Shown: positions 34,288 to 42,940, numbered from the stretch's first letter. The stretch: DNA of 64,000 bases from Flavobacterium hibernum (GCF_000832125.1 NZ_JPRK01000017.1:1-64000), one strand, 5' to 3'. Notes: generated by a model not told the origin, from the letters alone. Program-made: numbers and translations.

Positions 34288-34370
34288 TCTAGCCCTGATG
34301 GAAGCGATATCCTTTTTCTGGCTGCTGTCAGCCGGAAAAAGATATAGCGGACAGCAGGAAATAGCTTCTA
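34288..34370 (+). ncRNA. Structured intergenic element, copy 2 (possible conserved RNA)
   Basis: On the plus strand it begins TCTAGCCCTGATGGAAGCGA and ends GGACAGCAGGAAATAGCTTC. It can fold as nested stems: GAAGC (34301-34305) with GCTTC (34364-34368), GATATCCTTTTTC with GAAAAAGATAT (one bulged pair), and an inner GGCTG/CAGCC hairpin. Its 3' edge overlaps the last three bases of thiN on the other strand. The same blocks occur at 5584-5651. It may be a known Flavobacteria RNA motif. Confidence 0.5.
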
Positions 34371-35030
34371 ATCAAAACATTCCATTAAAAGAAGATCGCC
34401 TTCATGATGTGTTATTTTTACAATTCCATCTTTTTCTACAGAATTACTGCTTCCTGTTCTATAACCCATTGTGAGCGTATCATCCTGTAATTCGTATTTT
34501 AAATTACTGGAATAAATTCCGTTTACAACACCAATTGGAATTAATGAAATGGGGGTTTCTGCGGTGTACCATTTCTCGAATTTGTTGGGTAATAAGAAAA
34601 TTTTTGAATGATCGTCGAGAATAACAATTTTAAGCAAATTGCGATATTGTACTAAACTGGTAAGGTTTGTAATAGTATGATCTGCACGCTTTCCGGTTGC
34701 CCAAACGACATTTACGGCAGGCATTTTTCGATCGATTAAATAATCAAAAGCTTTCTCTAAGTCGGTTTTGTTTTGGTCTGGCGTATGGACGATTTCGATA
34801 GGATATTGTGATGTTTTGTAAATTTCAGGATCAAAACCACGATCAAAATCTCCTAAGAGTACATCAACTTTAATTCCTAATTCTACAACTCTTTCCATTG
34901 CAGAATCTAGTACAATAACCAGCGGCGACCATTCGAGCAATTGTCCTAATAATTCTGGATTGCAGGCAGCTCCGTTAGCAATAATTAAAGCGGGTTCCTG
35001 ATCGTCGCGAACTATATGGTGTGATGACAT
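34368..35030 (-). CDS. thiN: Thiamine diphosphokinase
   Basis: About 220 residues, catalysing ATP-dependent pyrophosphorylation of thiamine to thiamine diphosphate. The catalytic domain shows IVLDSAMERVVELGIKVDVLLGDFDRG with the acidic metal-binding residues, then HTPDQNKTDLEKAFDYLI, the family's D-Q-x-x-T-D motif, and ATGKRADHTITNL. The C-terminal domain has ETPISLIPIGVVNGIYSSNLKYEL and the substrate-binding TGSSNSVEKDGIVKI. The ATG at 35057 overlaps a TACATTTG promoter box, so the start at 35030 (MSSHHIVRDD) is chosen. Confidence 0.9.
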   Translation of the reverse strand: MSSHHIVRDDQEPALIIANGAACNPELLGQLLEWSPLVIVLDSAMERVVELGIKVDVLLGDFDRGFDPEIYKTSQYPIEIVHTPDQNKTDLEKAFDYLIDRKMPAVNVVWATGKRADHTITNLTSLVQYRNLLKIVILDDHSKIFLLPNKFEKWYTAETPISLIPIGVVNGIYSSNLKYELQDDTLTMGYRTGSSNSVEKDGIVKITHHEGDLLLMECFD

Positions 35031-35054
35031 ACTACTTTTTTTTTGAATGTGTTG

Positions 35055-35062
35055 CAAATGTA
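35055..35062 (-). promoter_or_regulatory. -7 promoter box (TACATTTG) of thiN
   Basis: TACATTTG on the minus strand. Its position over the alternative ATG at 35057 shows that the gene starts at 35030. No clear TTG box. Confidence 0.45.
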
Positions 35063-35092
35063 CAAAAGTTATAGGTTTTGAATTAAAAGGTT

Positions 35093-35148
35093 TTTACCAT
35101 TAAGAAATTAAGAAAAATTAAGTTTTGTCTTTCTTTCTTAATGGTAAA
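35093..35148. repeat. Hairpin with perfect 15-base arms between thiN and the Rid gene
   Basis: TTTACCATTAAGAAA (35093-35107) pairs with TTTCTTAATGGTAAA (35134-35148) around a 26-base AT-rich loop. It lies 7 bases past the stop of the minus-strand Rid gene and could terminate it. Confidence 0.65.
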
Positions 35149-35155
35149 GTAAAAA

Positions 35156-35614
35156 CTATTTCATTGCCTTAAAAGCCATAGCATCAACTTCAATTTGCAT
35201 TCCTTCAATAGCTAATTTGGGTACGGGTATTAAGGTGCTTGCGGGGAATGGTTTGTTTTGCCATATTTTTCTAATTTCTTCATTCCATATTTTTAGTTTT
35301 TCGGGCGAATGATCTACAATTAGAATGGTTATTTTCATAATGTTTTCCGGCTTTAGATTATAGCTATCGAGAACTGTCACGATGTTTTTTAGAACTATTT
35401 GAGTTTGTTCTCTAAAGCTGTTGCTTAAAGTATGTTCTTTTCCTAGACCACCACTTTGTCCGGAAATGTAAACAAATTGTCCAGGTGTAAAAACTGATGA
35501 AGCATGGCTAAAACCATACGGAGTTGGATCGAACAACGAAGATGGATTTTTGAAGGTTTGCGCCTCTGCAGTAAATGCATAAATGGACAATAAGCTAAAA
35601 ATAAAATGTTTCAT
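35156..35614 (-). CDS. Exported Rid-family (YjgF/UK114) protein lacking the catalytic arginine
   Basis: A 152-residue Rid-fold protein behind a signal peptide (FIFSLLSIYAFTAEAQ). The Rid core is clear: YGFSHASSVFTPGQFVYISG, then QTQIVLKNIVTVLDSYN and MKITILIVD. In RidA enamine/imine deaminases an arginine in a PAR(S/T) motif binds the substrate carboxylate. Here the segment reads PFPASTLIPVPKLAIEGMQI, with serine in that place. It is therefore unlikely to be a classical 2-aminoacrylate deaminase, and export is also atypical. It stands alone. Confidence 0.8.
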   Translation of the reverse strand: MKHFIFSLLSIYAFTAEAQTFKNPSSLFDPTPYGFSHASSVFTPGQFVYISGQSGGLGKEHTLSNSFREQTQIVLKNIVTVLDSYNLKPENIMKITILIVDHSPEKLKIWNEEIRKIWQNKPFPASTLIPVPKLAIEGMQIEVDAMAFKAMK

Positions 35615-35703
35615 GTTGTTGAAATTTTGAATTACTTGCGGGCAAAATTCGCTTAATTCTAATTTCTAAACATTTACATATGTTGAGCGTTTTGAGAAAA
35701 GTT

Positions 35704-35748
35704 TACAGTCTCAGTATTTACTGAAAACTGCGACAGAATACTGTGACT
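35704..35748. repeat. CAGT-word palindromic repeat, locus 1
   Basis: AGTCTCAGTATT pairs with AATACTGTGACT (one mismatch) in a short stretch made of CAGT/ACTG words. It lies just past the DinB-like gene stop. Larger members are at 45246-45368, 55246-55295 and 59524-59694. Confidence 0.65.
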
Positions 35749-35753
35749 AAAAA

Positions 35754-36194
35754 CTAAAGTAACCTTCTATGATAATTTATTTGTCCTAAATGATACGCCA
35801 AATGTGTAGCAAGATGAACCAAAAAGAAACCTGTTGTCATTTCTTTTTCGAAAACAATTTGCGGATAAATGGCTTGTAGATCATTTTCAGTCAACGTATC
35901 AAGTGTGTTGTTTACGACTAAAATAGTATTGTTTATTTTACTGATTAATTCTGATCTTGGAATATCTTTTAAAGAAAACTCTAAAGGACGATCTCGAATA
36001 TATCCTGTTTTTCCAAGTTCGGTACCAATATAGGTATTTATGTTTCCGATGAGGTGTAGGCAAAGATTTCCTGTAGAATTGGAAATGTTTTTGTCGATTA
36101 ACCAAATTTGATTTTCGTTTTCATACAACTCGATTTCAACTTTTAGTTTATTGAGATCGCGATTAAAAAGGGATTTTAGCGTTTCGATTAACAT
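35754..36194 (-). CDS. DinB-family four-helix-bundle protein
   Basis: A 146-residue DinB/YfiT-like protein. LCLHLIGNINTYIGTELGKT near residue 45 and VHLATHLAYHLGQINYHRRLL at the C-terminus provide the histidines that bind a metal ion in this fold. Members include thiol transferases and damage-inducible proteins, but most are uncharacterised. It starts 4 bases after the stop of the GyrI-like gene, making it the last gene of a minus-strand operon headed by a TonB-dependent receptor. Confidence 0.8.
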   Translation of the reverse strand: MLIETLKSLFNRDLNKLKVEIELYENENQIWLIDKNISNSTGNLCLHLIGNINTYIGTELGKTGYIRDRPLEFSLKDIPRSELISKINNTILVVNNTLDTLTENDLQAIYPQIVFEKEMTTGFFLVHLATHLAYHLGQINYHRRLL

Positions 36195-36198
36195 GGCT

Positions 36199-36681
36199 CT
36201 AAACTTTACTTGTTATTGGAATCCAGATTTCTTCTTGAGAATTAGGATCATCTTTTTTGTATTGATCTCCCATTACAGCAAAATGAGGTCTTTCGTCTAC
36301 AGTATATTCTGAATTTGGCAACCATTCTACAAAAATAGAGTGGTAAGTTGTATGTGCTTCGGTTGCTGGGCCTTTATGAATAAATACGGCATACAATCCT
36401 GCTGGAATTTTTAACGTTTCCATATCTAACGGAATATCGTCAAAATTAGAAACTTCGACTGCGGCCCATTTTTGAAAATTATTGTTGGGATCAAAATTGT
36501 CGAAATGATTTAGAGGAAAAACTTCAAGCGAATATAAATTTGTATCGATTGTATTGTTGATTTCTTTGCGTCTGGGCATAAAACCGTTCCATAACTGAAA
36601 GGTTTTATTTTCGATAAACGACATATCTATATGTTTACCAATTAGTTTTTTTTCTTTTAGAATTTCAATTCTAGCTTCCAT
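36199..36681 (-). CDS. GyrI-like small-molecule-binding domain protein
   Basis: A 160-residue stand-alone GyrI-like/AraC effector-binding (SHS2 duplicate) domain. NTIDTNLYSLEVFPLNHFDN and KWAAVEVSNFDDIPLDMETLKIPAG form the first unit. AGLYAVFIHKGPATEAHTTY and FVEWLPNSEYTVDERPHFAVMG form the second, with the typical conserved glutamate-containing pocket. Such proteins bind, and sometimes hydrolyse, small hydrophobic or aromatic compounds. It begins 8 bases after the DUF4249 gene stop, so it is coupled to an outer-membrane uptake system. Confidence 0.8.
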   Translation of the reverse strand: MEARIEILKEKKLIGKHIDMSFIENKTFQLWNGFMPRRKEINNTIDTNLYSLEVFPLNHFDNFDPNNNFQKWAAVEVSNFDDIPLDMETLKIPAGLYAVFIHKGPATEAHTTYHSIFVEWLPNSEYTVDERPHFAVMGDQYKKDDPNSQEEIWIPITSKV

Positions 36682-36689
36682 TATTCTTG

Positions 36690-37511
36690 TTATTGAATTT
36701 TGTATTTTTTAGAGTCTGTTTCGCTAAGCGAAAAATAGCCAAGTGGATAATTGGCTTTATCTGTTGTATTGATCACATTTCCTTTTACAGTCGCCGGTGG
36801 TGACTGAAAGGGTCCGCCAGCATTACTTCCTGCAATGCTAACTAAGATACTCATGTAGTTGTAGTATTGTTTTGAAATACCATAATGCGTTATTTCGATT
36901 TCGTCGCCAGCCTTTAAATCATCATCATCTGTTTGACTAAAATATTCGTTTCCCTGAAAGAATTTATCTTCGCCAACATAGTACGTTGATGTTATTTTAT
37001 TGGAATACATATATTTATACAAGTAAAAATTATCTGCATCTGGCGGATCATTAAAATAAGCACGAACTTCGATGTCAGTTCCTGTAATTCCTCCGTTATT
37101 ATTTTGTTCTATATGTGTTATTGGGGCGACAGATTGCATTGTTTCGCTTGCGGTATAAGTATTTCCATTGCTAATAACTGTCAAAGTATATGTTTCGTTA
37201 AGGACAGGTTTAAAGGTGGTGCAAACGTAGCGACCTGTTTTTGTAACTTCTTTAAAATTAAATTGTTCGTTTTGACTGTTTTTTACATAAACGGTTGCAC
37301 CGGAAACGGTAGGAATTACGTTTTGAAAATAGCCTGTTGTTGTGGTTAATTTTATGGTTTGCTGTTTTCCGGTTGTTCCTTTCAGCCAGTTTATAGATGC
37401 TTCGATTACCAATTTTGGTGGCGCTGTGTCTAAATTTACATCAACAACTTCTTCGCAACTTGCAAAGAAAATCGATATAAAAAGTACGATTAGTAAGGTT
37501 ACTTTTTTCAT
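36690..37511 (-). CDS. DUF4249 lipoprotein, receptor partner
   Basis: A 273-residue lipoprotein (lipobox FFASC, lipidated cysteine near residue 19) of the DUF4249 family. EEVVDVNLDTAPPKLVIEAS is the standard opening. The family encodes outer-membrane partners found beside TonB-dependent receptors in Bacteroidota, as here. The mature part is beta-rich: TVISNGNTYTASETMQSVAP and VRAYFNDPPDADNFYLYKY are typical. It starts 33 bases after the receptor gene stop and precedes the GyrI-like gene by 8 bases. Confidence 0.9.
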   Translation of the reverse strand: MKKVTLLIVLFISIFFASCEEVVDVNLDTAPPKLVIEASINWLKGTTGKQQTIKLTTTTGYFQNVIPTVSGATVYVKNSQNEQFNFKEVTKTGRYVCTTFKPVLNETYTLTVISNGNTYTASETMQSVAPITHIEQNNNGGITGTDIEVRAYFNDPPDADNFYLYKYMYSNKITSTYYVGEDKFFQGNEYFSQTDDDDLKAGDEIEITHYGISKQYYNYMSILVSIAGSNAGGPFQSPPATVKGNVINTTDKANYPLGYFSLSETDSKKYKIQ

Positions 37512-37544
37512 GGTATATCTTTTTTTCTTTTTACAGAATTGGTT

Positions 37545-39926
37545 TTAAAATTTGAAATTATAACTAACTGCCGGTACGATTCCAAAAATCGAAGTTTGTA
37601 CCGCTTCGTTTACACCAGTGTCAATATTTTGTCGAAAGTTTATCGAAGCTGCGTTATGACGATTGTATAAATTATAAATACTAAAAACCCATTCGGCTTT
37701 CCATTTTCTGTCTTTATTACTTCTAGGGGTCAGCGTTGCTGAAACATCTAAATGATGATAAGCTGGCAAGCGGTTTTCGTTTCGTAAACCATAACTGGGA
37801 ACTGTAATTCCTAGATATTGGTATTGACCATTTGGGTATGTAACAGGTTGACCGGATTGTAACGCAAAGTTAGCACCAAAAGACCATTTTTCGTTTAAGT
37901 TGTATGCGGATGTAATGGCTAAATTATGCGTTTTGTCGTAAGCAGAGCTATACCATTGTCCGTTATTGATACCTGTTTCTTCAGGAGTTCTACCTGGAGT
38001 TTGTTGTTGCGATTTTGATAAAGTATAAGAAATCCATCCATTAAGTTTGCCTTCATTTTTCTTCAGCATAAATTCTAAACCATAAGCACGCATTCGGCCG
38101 TTTAAAATTACTTGTTCGATGGCGTCGTTGGCAATCAAATCTGCGCCATCGATATAATCCAATCTGTTTTTGATTTTTTTGTAATATGCCTCAACTTCTA
38201 CAGAATATGCTCCACTATTAATATTTCTAAAATAACCCAACGCGACCTGATCTGCAATTTGAGGTTTGATGTAATTATCACTTGGCATCCAAACATCGAG
38301 TGGAGTAGGCGATGAGGTATTAGATATCAATTGAAGATATTGTGCCATGCGGTTATAACTTGCTTTAACCGATTGATCATCATTTATTTGATAAGAAAGG
38401 GAAAGGCGAGGTTCGAAATTATTGTAATTCTGAATGACTTTGTTTTTGCTAAAATATTTAGTTGAGGTTGGTGTGCCTTTTTCATAAATCTGCATGTCGG
38501 TATTAAAAATAACGGGTTCGTTATTGTCGTAATAATTGATTGTCGACGCGCCTAAACGATAAAATAAACTGTAACGCAATCCGTAAGCGATCGTAATTTT
38601 TTTAGAAATTTGATTTTCGGCATCTAAATAAAGAGAGGGTTCAAAAGCATATTTTTTGTCTAATTGATCCGGATTGATTCCTGATGTATCGTTGCTTGGT
38701 TTTATAGTTCCAGGATTAAATTCGTAGTAAATTCCGCTTAGACCATAATTTAATTTGAATTTATCTGAGATGTAATTCTTGAAATCGTATTTGATATTGT
38801 AGTTTTTAATTCCAGAATCCCATTTGAAACCTACAAAATCTAAGTCTAGACCGTAATAGTAATCGCTATAAATCAAGGATAAATTTGCAAATAACTTATC
38901 AGAATATAAATGATTCCAACGCAAATTTAAAGTTGAGTTTCCGTAGATATTCGTGAAACTTTTGTTTAAGCTAAATACATCACGACCAAAATAACCAGAT
39001 AAGTACAAGCTGTTATTGTCGTTTAGCTTGTAACTTAATTTGGTATTTAAATCGTAAAAATAGGCCGAGTTGTCTTTTTGTTTTTCGGATAGTTTTAGAA
39101 ACAAATGCGCATATGAAGCTCTTCCTCCAATAAGAAAAGAACCTTTATCTTTTACCAAAGGACCTTCGGCAAGAAGTCGGCTCGAAATTAAACCAATTCC
39201 GCCATTCATATGAAATTCTTTGCTGTTTCCGTCTTTCTGATAAATATCTAAAACCGATGAAGCTCTTCCGCCATATCGAGCAGGAATTCCACCTTTATAT
39301 AGTTTTAAATCTTTTATCGCATCAGGATTAAAAACGGAGAAAAAACCAAATACATGCGACGAATTAAAAATGGTGGCTTCGTCTAATAAAATCAAATTCT
39401 GATCGGCACCGCCACCGCGAACATTAAATCCAGAAGCACCTTCTCCAGCGTTTGTAACACCCGGAAGTAATAAAATGGATTTTAGAACATCGACTTCGCC
39501 CATAACAACAGGCATTTTTTTTATAGTAGCAATAGAAAGTTTATTGGTACTCATTTCTGGCGATTTGATGTTGATCTTGCCTTTGTTATCTGTAATTACA
39601 ACTTCTTGAAGTTCTTCGCCGCTTTCGTTTATGGAGAAATTACTTTTTGTATTTTGATTTAATGTAATTGTTTTTTGAAGTGTTTGATAGCCTAAATAAC
39701 TAATCTCGATTTGATGCTCGCCTTTAGGAATTGTCAGGGAATAAAAACCATATTCGTTAGTTGTGGTTCCTATTTTTAGGTTAGAAATATAAATGTTTAC
39801 GCCTATTAGGGTTTCGTTATTTTTAAAATCGGTTATCGTGCCACTTAAAGTAAATTTTTCTTGTGAAAATGATGTTAATGATGCTAAAAAAAGAATAAGG
39901 AGTATGCCAATTTTTTTTGTAATCAT
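37545..39926 (-). CDS. TonB-dependent outer-membrane receptor
   Basis: A 793-residue receptor with a signal peptide (GILLILFLASLTSFSQ). A carboxypeptidase-regulatory-like domain comes first (residues ~25-105, GVNIYISNLKIGTTTNEYGF, then IEISYLGYQTLQKTITL). The plug follows (MPVVMGEVDVLKSILLLPGV, then GASGFNVRGGGADQNLILLD). The rest is the beta-barrel, ending VPAVSYNFKF with a C-terminal aromatic. It is the first gene of a four-gene operon with DUF4249, GyrI-like and DinB-like genes. The substrate is unknown, and there is no SusD-type partner. Confidence 0.93.
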   Translation of the reverse strand: MITKKIGILLILFLASLTSFSQEKFTLSGTITDFKNNETLIGVNIYISNLKIGTTTNEYGFYSLTIPKGEHQIEISYLGYQTLQKTITLNQNTKSNFSINESGEELQEVVITDNKGKINIKSPEMSTNKLSIATIKKMPVVMGEVDVLKSILLLPGVTNAGEGASGFNVRGGGADQNLILLDEATIFNSSHVFGFFSVFNPDAIKDLKLYKGGIPARYGGRASSVLDIYQKDGNSKEFHMNGGIGLISSRLLAEGPLVKDKGSFLIGGRASYAHLFLKLSEKQKDNSAYFYDLNTKLSYKLNDNNSLYLSGYFGRDVFSLNKSFTNIYGNSTLNLRWNHLYSDKLFANLSLIYSDYYYGLDLDFVGFKWDSGIKNYNIKYDFKNYISDKFKLNYGLSGIYYEFNPGTIKPSNDTSGINPDQLDKKYAFEPSLYLDAENQISKKITIAYGLRYSLFYRLGASTINYYDNNEPVIFNTDMQIYEKGTPTSTKYFSKNKVIQNYNNFEPRLSLSYQINDDQSVKASYNRMAQYLQLISNTSSPTPLDVWMPSDNYIKPQIADQVALGYFRNINSGAYSVEVEAYYKKIKNRLDYIDGADLIANDAIEQVILNGRMRAYGLEFMLKKNEGKLNGWISYTLSKSQQQTPGRTPEETGINNGQWYSSAYDKTHNLAITSAYNLNEKWSFGANFALQSGQPVTYPNGQYQYLGITVPSYGLRNENRLPAYHHLDVSATLTPRSNKDRKWKAEWVFSIYNLYNRHNAASINFRQNIDTGVNEAVQTSIFGIVPAVSYNFKF

Positions 39927-40003
39927 TGTCTTGGTTTTGGTTTTACAAGGTTAAGAATTCTTACTAAATATTGAGGCACAACGATTGTTAAACATTAGTT
40001 AAG

Positions 40004-40035
40004 ATAAAAAAAGACAACCATTTAGGTTGTCTTTT
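40004..40035 (-). terminator. Rho-independent terminator of icd
   Basis: AAAAGACAACC (40009-40019) and GGTTGTCTTTT (40025-40035) form the stem, with seven T residues on the minus strand. It lies 49 bases past the icd stop. Confidence 0.85.
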
Positions 40036-40083
40036 GATGGTATTTTAACAAGATACAGCTCAATGAGTATATCGTAAAATGTA

Positions 40084-42306
40084 TTATTTTATTTTAGCAA
40101 TAATCGAGTTGAATGTTGCACTCGGACGCATAGCTTTGCTTACTAATTCTGGAGTTGGTTGGTAATAACCACCAAGAACTTGAGGTTTTCCTTGCGCACC
40201 AATTAATTCAGCATCAATTTTAGCTTCGTTAGCTTCAAATTCTGCAGCAATTGGAGTGAAAATTGCTTTTAATTCAGCATCTTTGTTTTGAGCTGCCAAT
40301 GCTTGTGACCAGTAATAAGCAAGGTAAAAGTGAGAGCCACGGTTGTCAATTTGACCTACTTTACGAGCTGGAGATTTATCGTTTGCTAAGAATTTATCGT
40401 TAGCTTCGTCTAAAGTTTCAGATAAAACAATTGATTTAGAATTGTCTAAAGTTTGTCCTAAATGCTCTAATGATGCACCAAGAGCTAAAAATTCTCCTAA
40501 TGAATCCCAACGTAAATATCCTTCTTCTGTAAATTGTTCAACGTGTTTAGGAGCAGAACCTCCGGCACCAGTTTCGAACAATCCACCACCATTCATTAAC
40601 GGAACGATAGATAACATTTTAGCCGATGTTCCTAATTCTAAAATAGGGAATAAGTCAGTTAAATAATCACGTAAAACGTTTCCTGTTACAGAGATAGTGT
40701 CTAAACCTTTGATGATTCTGTCTAAAGTAAATTCTGTAGCAGCAATTGGGTTTAAGATGCGAATATCTAAGTTTACTGTATTGTAATCTTTTAGGTATTT
40801 TTGAACTTTTGCAATTAATTCTCTGTCATGCGCTCTGTTTTCGTCTAACCAGAAAACAGCAGGAGTATCAGATAAACGAGCTCTGTTTACAGCCAATTTA
40901 ACCCAGTCCTGAATTGGAGCGTCTTTTGCCTGACACATTCTAAAAATGTCATTAGCTTCAACATTTTGCTCCATTAAAACATTTCCGTTTGTGTCAACAA
41001 CACGCACAACACCCTCAGCTTTCAATTGGAAAGTTTTATCGTGAGATCCGTATTCTTCGGCTTTTTGAGCCATTAAACCTACGTTAGGAACACTTCCCAT
41101 TGTTTTAGGATCAAAGGCACCGTGTTTTTTACAAAAGTCAATTGTAGCCGTATATATTCCAGCGTAAGAACGATCTGGAATTACAGCAAGAGTATCTTGT
41201 TGTTTTCCTTCTTTATTGTACATCTGTCCAGAAGTACGAATCATTGCCGGCATAGAAGCATCAACAATAACATCTGAAGGAACGTGTAAGTTTGTAATTC
41301 CTTTATCAGAATTAACCATTGCAAGAGCTGGTCCGTTTTCGATAGCTTTAGTAATATCAGCTTCAACTTGGGCTTGTTCAGGTCTTCCTGCAATTTTTGC
41401 ATAGATATCGCCTAAACCGTTTCTTGTGTCAATGTTTAATTCAGAGAATAAAGTTTCGTATTTTTTGAAAAGATCAGCAAAATATACTTCAACGATAGCG
41501 CCAAAGATAATTGGATCTGAAACTTTCATCATTGTAGCTTTTAAATGCACAGAAAGTAAAACACCTGCAATTTTTGCTTCGGCAATTGCATCTGCAACAA
41601 AGCTTTTTAAAGCTTTTAAGTGCATTACTGAACTATCGATTATTTCACCAGCTTTAAGTGGAGTACTTGCTTTAAGAACCGTTGTTGTACCGTCCTTTGC
41701 TACGAATTCAATTTTTACATCATTAGCTTCTGCAACTGTAAGCGATTTTTCACTTCCATAAAAATCACCGTTTGGCATTGAAGCTACTTTAGTTTTTGAG
41801 TCAGCAGACCAAGCACCCATTGAGTGTGGATTTGCTTTTGCAAAGTTTTTAACTGCTCTTGGAGCTCTACGATCAGAGTTTCCTTCACGTAAAACTGGGT
41901 TTACAGCAGAACCTAAAACTTTAGAGTATTTTGCTTTAATTTCCTTTTCGGCATCATTTTGAGGATCTTCCGGGAAATTAGGAATATTATATCCATGAGA
42001 TTGTAATTCAGCAATAGCCGCTTTTAATTGTGGTACAGATGCTGAAACGTTTGGTAATTTGATAATGTTAGCTTCAGGTTGTGTAGCTAACTGACCCAAT
42101 TCTGCCAAAGCATCTCCAGTTTTTTGAGCATCTGTTAAAAACTCAGGAAAATTTGATAAAATTCTACCTGCCAAAGAGATGTCTCTAGTTTCAATTGCAA
42201 TACCAGCAGTGCCAGTAAATGCCTGAACAATAGGTAAGAAAGAATAAGTCGCTAACAATGGCGCCTCATCAGTTAAGGTGTAATAGATTTTTGAATTCTG
42301 TGTCAT
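40084..42306 (-). CDS. icd: Isocitrate dehydrogenase, NADP-dependent, monomeric type
   Basis: A 740-residue monomeric NADP-dependent enzyme, oxidising isocitrate to 2-oxoglutarate in the TCA cycle. Visible motifs: KYSKVLGSAVNPVLREGNSD and RRAPRAVKNFAK in the substrate region, LPNVSASVPQLKAAIAEL near the N-terminus, MIRTSGQMYNKEGK and DRSYAGIYTATIDFCKKHGAF in the middle, and ETGAGGSAPKHVEQF with GGYYQPTPELVSKAMRPS late. The length matches the ~740-residue family. The start codon follows directly on 17 A residues on the coding strand. Confidence 0.96.
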   Translation of the reverse strand: MTQNSKIYYTLTDEAPLLATYSFLPIVQAFTGTAGIAIETRDISLAGRILSNFPEFLTDAQKTGDALAELGQLATQPEANIIKLPNVSASVPQLKAAIAELQSHGYNIPNFPEDPQNDAEKEIKAKYSKVLGSAVNPVLREGNSDRRAPRAVKNFAKANPHSMGAWSADSKTKVASMPNGDFYGSEKSLTVAEANDVKIEFVAKDGTTTVLKASTPLKAGEIIDSSVMHLKALKSFVADAIAEAKIAGVLLSVHLKATMMKVSDPIIFGAIVEVYFADLFKKYETLFSELNIDTRNGLGDIYAKIAGRPEQAQVEADITKAIENGPALAMVNSDKGITNLHVPSDVIVDASMPAMIRTSGQMYNKEGKQQDTLAVIPDRSYAGIYTATIDFCKKHGAFDPKTMGSVPNVGLMAQKAEEYGSHDKTFQLKAEGVVRVVDTNGNVLMEQNVEANDIFRMCQAKDAPIQDWVKLAVNRARLSDTPAVFWLDENRAHDRELIAKVQKYLKDYNTVNLDIRILNPIAATEFTLDRIIKGLDTISVTGNVLRDYLTDLFPILELGTSAKMLSIVPLMNGGGLFETGAGGSAPKHVEQFTEEGYLRWDSLGEFLALGASLEHLGQTLDNSKSIVLSETLDEANDKFLANDKSPARKVGQIDNRGSHFYLAYYWSQALAAQNKDAELKAIFTPIAAEFEANEAKIDAELIGAQGKPQVLGGYYQPTPELVSKAMRPSATFNSIIAKIK

Positions 42307-42323
42307 TTTTTTTTTTTTTTTTT
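42307..42323 (-). other. Homopolymer A17 immediately before the icd start codon
   Basis: The coding strand has 17 consecutive A residues ending at the ATG. Long A tracts are prone to slippage, so both real length variation and sequencing error are possible. An A-rich leader can aid initiation in Bacteroidota. Confidence 0.8.
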
Positions 42324-42383
42324 ATAATCGTATCGTCAGGGAATGGCGATGTAAAAGGTATATTCGGCTCAAAATGAGCGGAG

Positions 42384-42391
42384 CAAATATA
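42384..42391 (-). promoter_or_regulatory. -7 promoter box (TATATTTG) of icd
   Basis: TATATTTG on the minus strand, 77 bases before the ATG, giving a leader of about 70 bases that includes the A17 tract. No clear TTG box. Confidence 0.4.
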
Positions 42392-42529
42392 ATAAAAACA
42401 GTCCGAAAACGGTATAGTTTTTCTGAGAAATACTGGAATTATCAGATTGTTATTTCGAGGTCGTTAAATTATCAAATTGAAGATTTTGATATTAAAAAAT
42501 TACGGTTTTAGTATTTCGGAAATTAGAAG

Positions 42530-42568
42530 CAAAAAAAAACTCGTTTCAAATTACTTGAAACGAGTTTT
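42530..42568 (-). terminator. Rho-independent terminator of rplS
   Basis: AAAACTCGTTTCAA (42536-42549) and TTGAAACGAGTTTT (42555-42568) form a 14-bp stem around five bases, with a T-run on each strand. It lies 22 bases past the rplS stop. Confidence 0.88.
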
Positions 42569-42589
42569 TTATAACAAAGAGATAAATGA

Positions 42590-42940
42590 TTATCTTCTTT
42601 TATCTTTAATCTTAGCTTTTTTACCAGTAAGTTCTCTGAAGTAGAAAATTCTAGCTCTACGTACAGCTCCTTTTTTGTTGATTTCAATTTTTTGTAAAGC
42701 TGGTAAGTTTACTGGGAAGATACGCTCAACTCCAATTGCACCTGACATTTTACGAATAGTAAAAGTTTCTGTGTTACCAGAACCTCTTCTTTGAATAACA
42801 ACTCCTTTAAAAAACTGAGTTCTTGTTTTTTCACCCTCTTTAATTTCGTAGAAAACTGTGATAGTATCTCCAGCTCCAAAAACAGGGAAATCTTTTTTAG
42901 CAACTAATTCGGTTTGAACGAATTTCATTAAATCTGCCAT
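42590..42940 (-). CDS. rplS: 50S ribosomal protein L19
   Basis: A 116-residue ribosomal protein that sits near the 30S-50S interface. FPVFGAGDTITVFYEIKEGEKTRTQ is the conserved first part, then FFKGVVIQRRGSGNTETFTI and KMSGAIGVERIFPVNLPALQKIEI, with a basic C-terminal tail (VRRARIFYFRELTGKKAKIKDKRR in part). The size is normal. It is normally next to trmD, but here two unrelated genes intervene. Upstream lies a leader with possible regulatory structure. Confidence 0.96.
   Translation of the reverse strand: MADLMKFVQTELVAKKDFPVFGAGDTITVFYEIKEGEKTRTQFFKGVVIQRRGSGNTETFTIRKMSGAIGVERIFPVNLPALQKIEINKKGAVRRARIFYFRELTGKKAKIKDKRR

Noticed and set aside
34271..34474. Plus-strand reading frame of 67 codons across the structured element and thiN
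   Set aside because: It lies over the repeated structured element and the opposite strand of thiN. Its residues show no domain, and thiN is well supported.
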